NCBI RefSeq assembly: GCF_046098205.1
Contig: NZ_JBJURJ010000020.1
Location: forward strand, 1 to 64,000
Length of the DNA stretch: 64,000 nt
Direction of reading: 5' to 3'
DNA from: Paenibacillus_AR mesotrionivorans
GTDB lineage: Bacteria > Bacillota > Bacilli > Paenibacillales > NBRC-103111
Of this stretch, positions 27,438-35,017 are shown one piece after another; position 1 is the first letter of the stretch; each line of letters begins with the position of its first letter. Both the position numbers and the translations under genes were made by a program. The notes beneath the pieces were generated by a model. That model was not told the DNA's origin, made no database searches, and saw only the letters and a list, made by a program, of their open reading frames with translations.

Positions 27438-28643
27438 ATGGCGCTAATGGGGAGTTTGCTGGAGAGATTGGCTGCCCGCCTGGAGCCTATGGAGGTGCTG
27501 GACACCCACACCCATCTGGTGGGAGACCGGCTTGGCGCTGCGGACTTTTGGGAGTTGGCCCATTATTTCTGGCTGTTCCGGGAGCTGCAGGCGGCCGGTT
27601 ATCCCGCCCATGCGGAGGAATTGCCGGTGGAGGCGCGGGCAGAAGCCTTTATTGAAGCTCATCGGGCTTCCCGGCACACGATGATGAACAAGGCCCTCAC
27701 CGTTATGCTCCGGGATTTGTACGGCATCGCACTGACAGATGATGCGGCCTCGGTGCTGGAGGCCGATGCGGTGGTGCGGGAATGCTCCCTCAAGCCGGGC
27801 TGGGCCCAGCAGGTAGCAGACCGTACCGGTGTCCGCCGGTACGTGGTAAACCACCCGGAGCATGCCCGGTTCGAGGGGATGCGGGAGGACGCCCTGCTGC
27901 TCCCGAGAATCGACGGCCGGCTGTCCTGTTGGGTGAATGAGCTGCTGCGCAGCGCGAACCGGAGCGCGACATACGAGCGGATAGCCGGTGAGCTGGAGTC
28001 ACTGCTCAGCGGCTACCGGAAGATGGGCTGCCCGGGCATTATGACCACATTGCCGGGATTTGAAGCCGCCACCGGCAAGGAGTACCCGCTGGAAGGGGCA
28101 AACCGGGATGAATTGGTGGCGGTGATGCTCCATGCCATTTGCGGTACAGCATACCGGCATGAGCTGCTGGTCCAGCTGTTTGCAGGGGTGGAGCGGAGCT
28201 GGTGCAGCCAGCCCCTGCCTGTGAATGATCCCCGGCGGATTCTGAAGCTGGCGGGATTGTTCGACCGCTACGATAGCCCCTTCGAGCTGGTGGTGGCTTC
28301 GGAGCTGAACAATCTGGATGTGGTGCAGGCAGCCTGGACCTATCCCCATGTCCATACGGGTGGCATGTGGTGGTTCAACTTCCGGACCTCCACATATAAG
28401 CAGGTGATGCAGTATCGGCTGGAGGCGCTGCCAACCTTGAAGTCCTCGCTGGTGGCCTCCGATTCCCGCTGCATCGAGTGGACTTACGGCAAAATCTGGC
28501 TTGTCAAACGGGCGTTGACGGAATTTTTGGCGGAGCGTGTTGCAGCTGGCTGGCTGGAAGAGGCGGAAGCGGCGGCTGTAGCCCATGATTGGCTTTATGC
28601 CAGCGCAGCCCGCCGGTACGGTGTGGAGGAGAAGCGCTTCTAA
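27438..28643 (+). CDS. Uronate isomerase-like amidohydrolase-fold protein
   Basis: A 401-residue TIM-barrel protein resembling glucuronate isomerase (UxaC) and relatives. The N-terminal metal motif is D22-T-H24-T-H26, and GGMWWFNF near residue 310 resembles the UxaC WWF motif. Family members interconvert aldo- and keto-uronates, but divergent ones act on other sugars, so the reaction here is uncertain. A role in processing a sugar released by the locus enzymes is inferred from position only. ATG 27438 follows GCGGGAGGGA. It is the last gene before the hairpin-rich non-coding region. Confidence 0.72.
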   Translation: MALMGSLLERLAARLEPMEVLDTHTHLVGDRLGAADFWELAHYFWLFRELQAAGYPAHAEELPVEARAEAFIEAHRASRHTMMNKALTVMLRDLYGIALTDDAASVLEADAVVRECSLKPGWAQQVADRTGVRRYVVNHPEHARFEGMREDALLLPRIDGRLSCWVNELLRSANRSATYERIAGELESLLSGYRKMGCPGIMTTLPGFEAATGKEYPLEGANRDELVAVMLHAICGTAYRHELLVQLFAGVERSWCSQPLPVNDPRRILKLAGLFDRYDSPFELVVASELNNLDVVQAAWTYPHVHTGGMWWFNFRTSTYKQVMQYRLEALPTLKSSLVASDSRCIEWTYGKIWLVKRALTEFLAERVAAGWLEEAEAAAVAHDWLYASAARRYGVEEKRF

Positions 28644-28800
28644 GCGTCATCCGGGCGGGCTTGAAGTGCCGCCTGATGTTCCGCTGCCGGTTCCCGCCGC
28701 ACCTTCTGTCAGAGAGGCTCCTCAAACCGGCTTTGCCGATTACGAGGCTTCCCTAACACATCCAGCCTGCGGCTCGGACCATGTTATTTGAGGGTAGCAG

Positions 28801-29401
28801 AAGGGAACTTTCCCTTATTCGGGGGTCAGGCGGGGAAAAGCTGCGATAAGGGAAGGGGAATTTCCGCTATTGCTGCTTTTTGCCGCCTTTCCCTCCGGTT
28901 TATCTGGAAATAGAGGAGGGCTGGCTTCCGTTATCTGCCCCCGCTAGGCCTTCTCAGACTAATAGGGGAAAGGAAGCTTCCCTTATCAAGCCACCGGGAA
29001 TGCCAATTCAGCAGCCTAACAGCAACCTATGCTGCGTTATCGCCACACCGAGAGCCGGTGAAATTCACCGAAGGCCCTCAGGGGCAATACGATTTCTGGA
29101 TAACGGAAGCTTACTTTCCGTTATTGTACCTGCAGGATGGCGGGCAGGCGGAATAGCGGAAGCACTTTTCCGCTATTGGGGTTTAGCGCCCGGGTAATGA
29201 GGACCGGACAGGGCTATAGCGGAAGATTGCTTCCGTTATAGCCCTTGCTCGTCCGGTCAGGCAACATATAGCGGAAATTCGTTTCCGCTATTGCCATTAC
29301 CCTTCGGCTACGCAGCGGCCCTATCCGACATGCAGTGTCCATACCGGTACGCAGCCCCTATCGGACATGCAGTGTCGATATCGGAAGTCCTCTTCCGTTA
29401 T
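28801..29401. repeat. Nine copies of an ATAGCGGAA/TTCCGCTAT hairpin family
   Basis: Hairpins are at 28801-28816, 28846-28870, 28910-28934 (degenerate), 28962-28986, 29100-29124, 29152-29177, 29211-29244, 29268-29291 and 29378-29401. The best are perfect: 29100-29124 (9 bp), 29152-29177 (10 bp) and 29268-29291 (10 bp with a TTCG loop). The one at 29211-29244 has 15 pairs with one G-U and is enclosed by a further 8-bp stem GACCGGAC/GTCCGGTC (29202-29258). Arms vary in compensated fashion (CGCT with AGCG, CGTT with AACG, CCTT with AGGG or GGGG). Confidence 0.85.
29309..29385. repeat. Two-copy 39-base tandem repeat
   Basis: Units starting TACGCAGC at 29309 and 29348 are nearly identical, each containing GACATGCAGTGTC, itself a short imperfect palindrome. 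The repeat directly precedes the last hairpin of the array. Confidence 0.75.
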
Positions 29402-29484
29402 GGATGCCGCCTCAACCAGTCTCTTCATCACCAGAGTACCTATCCATTCCGAAAGTTGGCTTGAAAAAGGAAGGAGTGAGCACT

Positions 29485-31815
29485 ATGCAGCATAGAGAGG
29501 GAAAAGAGGAGCAGCCGGAGAGCAGCCCCATACAGCTGCCCGCACCGCCGGAACTGGCCGGTGTGGAGGCGATTTACCTGACGGACGGGCAGGGCCGGGA
29601 ATTACCGGCCAATGCCTCCATGGAGATGACATTGGGAGATGCCGGATTTTTGCAAATGAGAGGCAGGTTAACCGGGGGAGAGGAGGTCACGCTGGACCCG
29701 GGAGGGGTTGTGTTTGTCATCTGCTCGGATGCGGTGTGCATAAGCAAGGACGGGCAGGTGCTGGCCCTCCGCGCCGGTGCGGCCCGGCTCTATGCCGAGG
29801 CGGAGAAGCCGGAGGGCGGCAAGCTCCGCACCCCCGATTTATGGATCATAGTCCAAGACCCCGGGGAGTTCCGCAAGCCATGGTTGATCTGCCATACCTC
29901 GCTGGAGCATCCGGTAATGGACATGGACATCGGCCAGCCTGCTGTGTTGGCTCCCGGTGATTCCCTGCCAAACATCGTTATTGAACCATTGGTCAATATC
30001 ATGGCTTCCGTCACGCTGCTGTGGGAAGGCACCCCTGCAGGCATAAACACCATCCCCTGCTCCGTTCCTTCCATGGAGCGGCGCAAGCTCCAGCTTCCGG
30101 GGCATACCCGTGCAGGGGAGAAGGGGGCATACGAGCTTCGCCTGACTCTAACCACAGAGGCAGGACAAACTTATAATGATTCCTATTATTTCACAGTAAT
30201 GGACGAAGAAGATATGCCACCCGGTCAAAGCCGGATTGCCTTTATGAACCAACAAGGGAAGCTGCGCTGCGTTCCGGATTACCGGGGCAACCGGATCCTG
30301 GATTTCTCCGGCGCCGGTTACCGGGGAGGCGGCGTCCAGCTGCCTGATGTGCAGACTATGGCTGTGGTGGAGCCGGCTCCGGGAGACGCTACGGCCCGCA
30401 TCCAGGCGGCTATTGACGCGGTATCGCAGCTGCCGGCTGATGCCATGGGGCTCCGGGGCGCCGTGCTGCTTCGGAAGGGCTTCTATGACATTGCCGGTAC
30501 ACTGCTGGTGCATACCGGAGGTGTGGTGCTCCGCGGCGAGGGAAGCCATGCCGAAGGCACGGTGCTGCGGGCAACCGGAGCGGTCCGCCGGAATGTGCTG
30601 GAGATCGGTTCGGGAGCGGGACCGGCCATTCTTCCCGGTACAGAGCAGGACATTACGGACCTGTACGTTCCCTGCGGAGCCCGGACCTTCCGGGTGGCCG
30701 ACGCTTCCCAATATAAGGCGGGGGATACGGTGCTGGTGCGGCGGGTGGGCAATGAACGCTGGCTTCACGAAATCGGCATGGATGCCATCTACATGCGGCC
30801 CGGAACCGACGGCTCCTCCACCAGGCAGTGGGAGCCCTTTGATCTGGATTTTGACCGGGTGATTACGGCTGTTAACGGCTGCATCATTACCGTGGATGTG
30901 CCCATTGCCAATGCTATTGAGCGCAAATGGGGCGGCGGACGGCTGTACAAATATACAGACGGGGAACGGATAGAGCAGGCAGGTGTGGAGAATATGCGGG
31001 TGGTTTCGGATTATGACCCTGCAGTTCTCAGCACGGTGATGGATAACGGGCGGACCTACCCGTATTATGCGGATGAGGAGCATGCCGAACGGTTTGTGGT
31101 GTTCAACAGTGTCAAGAATGGCTGGGCCCGGGATTTGGCAGGTTTCCACCTGTCGTATGCGCTGGTGCAGCTGGGGCGGTTCAGCAAGTGGATTACGGTT
31201 CAGGACTGCTTTGTATCCGACATGGTCAGCATTGTGACCGGCGGGCGGCGGTACAGCATCTATGTGCAGGGCCAGCAGCACCTAATCCAGCGGATTTATG
31301 CGGAGACCGCCCGGCATGCCTTCATTTACGACAGCGCTGTGGCGGGTCCTAACGTGGTGTTGGAAAGTGAGTCCTTCCGGGATTACAACACCAGCGAGCC
31401 CCATCACCGGTGGTCTGTGGGAGGGTTATTCGATCATGTGAAGGCGCCCGTTTCCATCCGGGACCGGGGTTGGCTGGGGAGCGGGCATGGCTGGTCCGGG
31501 GCCAATTATGTAAACTGGAACACGGAAGGCAAGCTGACCAGCCAGCAGCCGCCTACCGCCCAGAATTATGTGATCGGCCATGTCGGACCCAAGGTGCCTC
31601 CGCTGCTGCCGAATGCGTATGATCCCCGCCCCCGCCGGGACGCCTATTGGGAAAATCACGGCCAACATGTGGCAGCGCCTGCCAGTCTGTACAAGCAGCA
31701 GTTGGAGGAACGGCTGGGTCCCGAGGCAGTAGCTAACCTGGCTAAATGTCCGTATGGGGAAGCGGCAGCGGCTGGGGCCAGTATTGTATCTGGGGACTGC
31801 CATCACCCCTGTTAG
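29485..31815 (+). CDS. Right-handed beta-helix protein, pectate-lyase-superfamily-like, no signal peptide
   Basis: A 776-residue protein. The first 250 residues look like beta-sandwich domains. From about residue 290 a pectate-lyase-3 type region begins (DATARIQAAIDAVSQLPADAMGLRGAVLLRKGFYDIAGTLLVHTGGVVLRGEG), followed by parallel beta-helix repeats. Such proteins are usually polysaccharide lyases or hydrolases, but I see no diagnostic active site. ATG 29485 follows GGAAGGAG and is preferred to the frame start 29335, which lies in the hairpin array. The N-terminus is hydrophilic with no signal peptide, which is unusual for this fold. Confidence 0.75.
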   Translation: MQHREGKEEQPESSPIQLPAPPELAGVEAIYLTDGQGRELPANASMEMTLGDAGFLQMRGRLTGGEEVTLDPGGVVFVICSDAVCISKDGQVLALRAGAARLYAEAEKPEGGKLRTPDLWIIVQDPGEFRKPWLICHTSLEHPVMDMDIGQPAVLAPGDSLPNIVIEPLVNIMASVTLLWEGTPAGINTIPCSVPSMERRKLQLPGHTRAGEKGAYELRLTLTTEAGQTYNDSYYFTVMDEEDMPPGQSRIAFMNQQGKLRCVPDYRGNRILDFSGAGYRGGGVQLPDVQTMAVVEPAPGDATARIQAAIDAVSQLPADAMGLRGAVLLRKGFYDIAGTLLVHTGGVVLRGEGSHAEGTVLRATGAVRRNVLEIGSGAGPAILPGTEQDITDLYVPCGARTFRVADASQYKAGDTVLVRRVGNERWLHEIGMDAIYMRPGTDGSSTRQWEPFDLDFDRVITAVNGCIITVDVPIANAIERKWGGGRLYKYTDGERIEQAGVENMRVVSDYDPAVLSTVMDNGRTYPYYADEEHAERFVVFNSVKNGWARDLAGFHLSYALVQLGRFSKWITVQDCFVSDMVSIVTGGRRYSIYVQGQQHLIQRIYAETARHAFIYDSAVAGPNVVLESESFRDYNTSEPHHRWSVGGLFDHVKAPVSIRDRGWLGSGHGWSGANYVNWNTEGKLTSQQPPTAQNYVIGHVGPKVPPLLPNAYDPRPRRDAYWENHGQHVAAPASLYKQQLEERLGPEAVANLAKCPYGEAAAAGASIVSGDCHHPC

Positions 31816-31868
31816 CAAGCATAAATGGAAAGGACTGTATGGGAAGAAAAGGGAGTGCAGATCGGCCC

Positions 31869-31896
31869 TAATATATTGGAATCGTTCTTCCGATAT
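31869..31896 (+). promoter_or_regulatory. Candidate sigma-D (motility) promoter
   Basis: TAAT at 31869-31872 and TCCGATAT at 31889-31896 are 16 bases apart, close to the motility sigma-factor consensus (TAAA, about 15 bases, GCCGATAT). The site precedes a chemoreceptor gene, a common SigD target. It also argues that translation starts at 31930 rather than at the frame start 31825. Confidence 0.4.
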
Positions 31897-31929
31897 ATTT
31901 CAGGCACCGTAATTGTATGTGGAGGCCTG

Positions 31930-33678
31930 ATGACCATGACAAAATTGCTTTCCATTAGAGTCCGACTGATTCTGCTTCTTCTGATTCCCTCGCTTATGTA
32001 CGTGCTCACCAGCGTTTACCTGCTGAATCAGAACAAAAACGATACCGGCAGCCTGTCCACCTCGCTTTATGAGGTAACCAATAAAAGCACCTCGCTGGTG
32101 CTGAATGCCGACCGGGATATGTATCAGGCCCTAACCGCCTATCAGCTTCTGGTCTCCGGCGCATTAAGCGCCGACGAACGCACCCGGGAGCTGGATGCGC
32201 TGCAGGAGAATATTGACCAGACCAATGACCGGATCAAGCAGGCAACCGAAATTATGACCAGTCATAACCTTCTGGGTGAGAGCCACAGCAGCACCAACCA
32301 GTCCGTGGAGCAAAATTTGGCCGGTTTTCATACCCAATTTGATCAATGGGCACAAACGGCAAGGAGCGTGGCTCAATCCGCCCGGCTCCAAAGCGGGGCT
32401 ATCAATGACGCCAAACATATGGCGGTCTTCGAGGAAGGCCGGGGACGGCTGAATGAAATAGGTGAAATTCTCGACGATTATGCCCACACCAGTATAAACA
32501 CCATCCGTACAAGTAATGAAGAGATGGCCCGTATGGTCTATATCTGCGTCGGGATTATCGTGGTTATTCTGCTGGTGGCGGGCCTGGGTGTAATCCGGCA
32601 CATCATGACCACCATCCGCAGAATTGCCGCCGTCACCCGGAATGTAGCGGCAGGGGATCTCCGCCATGAAGCGAGAAGCCGGTATGCCCGCGACGAGCTG
32701 GGACAGATCAACCAATCGGTCGACGTGATGGCGGTCAAGATGAAGGAGCTTATCGGCGTTATTGCTACCAACACCCAGTTTGTGCAGGACGCGTCCACTG
32801 AATTGTCCAGCTCCTCTAAGGAATCCGCCGCCGCTGCGGAGCATGTCGCTGCCAACATCCAGGAAATGACAGAGGATGTGGAGACACAAACCAGAAGCAG
32901 TGTGGAAACCAGCAAGGTTGTGGAGGAAATGTCCGTAGGCATCCAGCGGGTGGCCGAAAATGCCAGCGTCATGGCCGAGCAATCCTCCCTGACCTCGCAT
33001 CATGCCCAAACCGGTACCCAGCTCTTGGAGCAGCTTCAGCTGCAGATCGGCAATATCCTGGGGGCAGTAAACCAACTGTCGGACAGCGTGCTGGCCTTGT
33101 CCCGCAAGTCCGATCAGATCGGCGAGATTGCCGACAGCATCACCACCTTCGCCAACCAGACCAATCTGCTATCCCTGAATGCTTCCATTGAAGCTGCACG
33201 GGCCGGGGAGCACGGAAGAGGGTTCAGCGTCGTCGCCAACGAAATCCGCAAGCTGGCCAGCCAGTCCATTGAATCTGCCGACGGCATCAACGGGCTGATT
33301 CAGGAAACCCGCCAGGAGATCGGACGTGTCTCCCACGCCATGGGCACCACCAAGGATGAAGCGGGAGCAGGCTCCCGGATGATGCAGGAGGTTAGCGCCA
33401 GCTTCCAGACCATTCTGCAGTCCGTCCAGGAAATGGTGGAGCAAATCCACGAAACCTCCGCCATTGCCCAAGAGATGTCGGCCAGCTCCGAGGAAATATC
33501 CGCTACCATGGAAACCGCTGTTACCGGCTCCGGCCATATCCTGATGAAGTCCCAGGGTGTGGCGGCTGCAACTGAGGAGCAGCTGGCCATGATGGAGAAC
33601 ATCGCGGCCTCCTCCGAGGAACTGATGGCCGTGGTGAAGGTCCTGAACGATTCCGTTGCTTATTTCAAAACCGCCTAA
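31930..33678 (+). CDS. Methyl-accepting chemotaxis protein
   Basis: Membrane chemoreceptor of about 582 residues. A first helix near 7-29 is followed by a helical extracellular sensor of about 160 residues resembling four-helix-bundle types, a second helix near 200-222, HAMP, and a long coiled-coil signalling domain. The hairpin tip SIEAARAGEHGRGFSVVANEIRKLA, which contacts CheA and CheW, is intact. ATG 31930 (or 31936) follows GGAGG; the open frame begins at 31825 but its extra 35 residues are unlike a receptor N-terminus. The ligand is unknown. It is monocistronic, bounded by a terminator. Confidence 0.92.
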   Translation: MTMTKLLSIRVRLILLLLIPSLMYVLTSVYLLNQNKNDTGSLSTSLYEVTNKSTSLVLNADRDMYQALTAYQLLVSGALSADERTRELDALQENIDQTNDRIKQATEIMTSHNLLGESHSSTNQSVEQNLAGFHTQFDQWAQTARSVAQSARLQSGAINDAKHMAVFEEGRGRLNEIGEILDDYAHTSINTIRTSNEEMARMVYICVGIIVVILLVAGLGVIRHIMTTIRRIAAVTRNVAAGDLRHEARSRYARDELGQINQSVDVMAVKMKELIGVIATNTQFVQDASTELSSSSKESAAAAEHVAANIQEMTEDVETQTRSSVETSKVVEEMSVGIQRVAENASVMAEQSSLTSHHAQTGTQLLEQLQLQIGNILGAVNQLSDSVLALSRKSDQIGEIADSITTFANQTNLLSLNASIEAARAGEHGRGFSVVANEIRKLASQSIESADGINGLIQETRQEIGRVSHAMGTTKDEAGAGSRMMQEVSASFQTILQSVQEMVEQIHETSAIAQEMSASSEEISATMETAVTGSGHILMKSQGVAAATEEQLAMMENIAASSEELMAVVKVLNDSVAYFKTA

Positions 33679-33686
33679 CCCGAACA

Positions 33687-33723
33687 CCCGCATCGAAGCC
33701 TTGGCTTCCGGCGCGGGTTTTTT
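33687..33723 (+). terminator. Intrinsic terminator of the chemoreceptor gene
   Basis: CCCGC and GCGGG with an inner GAAGCC/GGCTTC stem, followed by six T. It starts about ten bases after the stop codon. Confidence 0.85.
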
Positions 33724-33844
33724 ATTTGCCCTTTTGCCCCTTTTGCCCAAAAGGGCATGCCCTTCCGGACGTTATCCCATCTGAAGCCGCAGGTTATGAT
33801 GGATAGCAGATAAGCAGATTTACACATACGGAGGGATAGGACAG

Positions 33845-34109
33845 ATGGCTAACCCAATATCCGCTGCCTGTTCCGGTTGCGGGTCTCATTATGATCCCCG
33901 TGTTTGCCAGCTTCATCTTCGATGAGGATACCATCGTCAAGTCCATGGGACTGGCGCTGGCCTTCGGAGTGCTGTTCGTTGCCCTGATCGTACATCTGAC
34001 CCTTGTCCCCGCCCTGCAATCAAAAGTCAATGATTGGGGTAGGTTAAGAGTGGAAGGTCTGGGAAAGGGAGCTTACGATTTTCGGACAAATCGGAGGGAT
34101 CAAGGATGA
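33845..34109 (+). pseudogene. Remnant of an MMPL-family membrane transporter
   Basis: In the frame that includes ATG 33891 the sequence encodes VPVAGLIMIPVFASFIF, then a transmembrane stretch and LVPALQS. This closely resembles the last membrane helices of MMPL/RND-type transporters, which normally exceed 700 residues. An ATG at 33845 with GGAGGGATAGG in front opens a different frame that stops after 26 codons. The simplest reading is a large internal deletion that joined the start region to the 3' end out of frame. The remnant runs to the start of the dehydrogenase gene. It is not expected to be functional. Confidence 0.6.
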
Positions 34110-34861
34110 AATTGGAGCATAAAACAGCGGTGGTTACAGGGGCCGCTTCAGGTATGGGCAGGGCCATTGCGGAATTGTTTGCGGCGCAGGGCGCCAAGGT
34201 GGTGGTGGCGGATCTGAATATGGAGAAGATCTCCGCTGTAGTGGACGGTATCCGGAATGCCGGAGGGAAGGCGGAGGGCGTGGTAGCGGATGTGACCAAG
34301 GAAGAGGATATCGCCCGGATGATCGATACAGCGGTCCAAACCTTCGGGAGTGTAGATATTCTCGTCAATAATGCGGGCATCATGGACGGCTTCCGGATGA
34401 TTGAGTCGGTGGAGGATGAGCTGTGGGAAAAGGTCCTGGCCGTAAACCTGACCGGTCCCATGCGCGCCATCCGCAAGGCCATCCCTCTTATGCTGGCCCA
34501 AAAAAGCGGCGTCATTATTAATGTGGGCTCATCGGCAAGCATCACCGGCGGCAAGGGCGGAGTGGCATACACCTCCTCCAAACACGGACTGGCGGGTTTG
34601 ACCAAAAACGTCGGCTTCATGTACGCCAAATCCGGCATCCGCTGCAATGCCATTGCTCCCGGGGCGGTCAAAACCAACATCGCCATTACCGATCCGGATA
34701 TGGCGGGGCTGCAGATCTTCCAGGAAAGCTACGGCACCCAGCGGTCGGAGCCGACGGACCCCATGAACATTGCAGCGGTGGCCCTGTTTTTGGCCTCGGA
34801 GGATTCCAAGTTTGTCAACGGTGCGATTCTTGCAGCAGACGGCGGTTGGACGGCTTATTAA
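34106..34861 (+). CDS. Short-chain dehydrogenase/reductase
   Basis: Classical SDR of 251 residues, an NAD(P)-dependent oxidoreductase of the FabG-like group. It has the cofactor motif TGAASGMG at 11-18, NNAG at 88-91, a catalytic serine around 142-143 and YTSSK with Y155 and K159. The end FVNGAILAADGGWTAY is the usual C-terminal signature. The substrate cannot be inferred. It follows the MMPL remnant directly, with GGAGG ten bases before the ATG, and was probably co-transcribed with the intact transporter. A terminator closes it. Confidence 0.92.
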   Translation: MKLEHKTAVVTGAASGMGRAIAELFAAQGAKVVVADLNMEKISAVVDGIRNAGGKAEGVVADVTKEEDIARMIDTAVQTFGSVDILVNNAGIMDGFRMIESVEDELWEKVLAVNLTGPMRAIRKAIPLMLAQKSGVIINVGSSASITGGKGGVAYTSSKHGLAGLTKNVGFMYAKSGIRCNAIAPGAVKTNIAITDPDMAGLQIFQESYGTQRSEPTDPMNIAAVALFLASEDSKFVNGAILAADGGWTAY

Positions 34862-34895
34862 GCAGGATGGTAAGAACCGCTGCAGATATTGTGGG

Positions 34896-34924
34896 ACAGC
34901 CGCTCTATAGGGAGCGGCTGTTTT
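34896..34924 (+). terminator. Intrinsic terminator after the dehydrogenase gene
   Basis: A 10-bp perfect stem ACAGCCGCTC/GAGCGGCTGT with a 6-base loop, followed by TTTT partly within the stem end. It separates the dehydrogenase from the two-component pair. Confidence 0.8.
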
Positions 34925-35017
34925 CGTGGGGGGCCGGCCCCTTCCGAAGGGAATTCCGGCAAGCTCTTTTCCCGAGAGGAGGAAGGGCCTTATAATGGGA
35001 GAAGGAGGGACGATCCT

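Larger units (their letters stand above)
28644..29484. other. Non-coding region with an array of related hairpins
   Basis: About 840 bases with no supportable gene; the open frame entering from 29335 is spurious. From 28801 to 29401 it holds about nine inverted repeats built on ATAGCGGAA/TTCCGCTAT or variants, spaced irregularly, plus a 39-base tandem repeat. GC content and base use are like the neighbouring genes, so this is not an AT-rich promoter stretch. No promoter hexamers stand out. Confidence 0.7.

Noticed and set aside
27350..27655. Open frame of 101 codons between the permease and isomerase-like genes
   Set aside because: It lies in another frame across the start of the isomerase-like gene, and its Gly-rich product arises from GGATGGC-type repeats; no ribosome binding site.
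28801..29401. CRISPR array
   Set aside because: Repeats are palindromic, variable and irregularly spaced, with no constant repeat and no cas genes.
29335..29484. N-terminal extension of the beta-helix protein
   Set aside because: It would be encoded by the tandem repeat and last hairpin. ATG 29485 has its own ribosome binding site.
33845..33925. Small protein of 26 codons with a good ribosome binding site
   Set aside because: Better explained as the frame-shifted start of the deleted MMPL transporter gene; its cysteine pair is not enough to claim a peptide.
34991..34996. TATAAT as -10 box for the NarL-type kinase gene
   Set aside because: A transcript starting about seven bases later would lack the ribosome binding site at 35001-35010, and there is no -35 box at 17 bases. 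The promoter is probably elsewhere.
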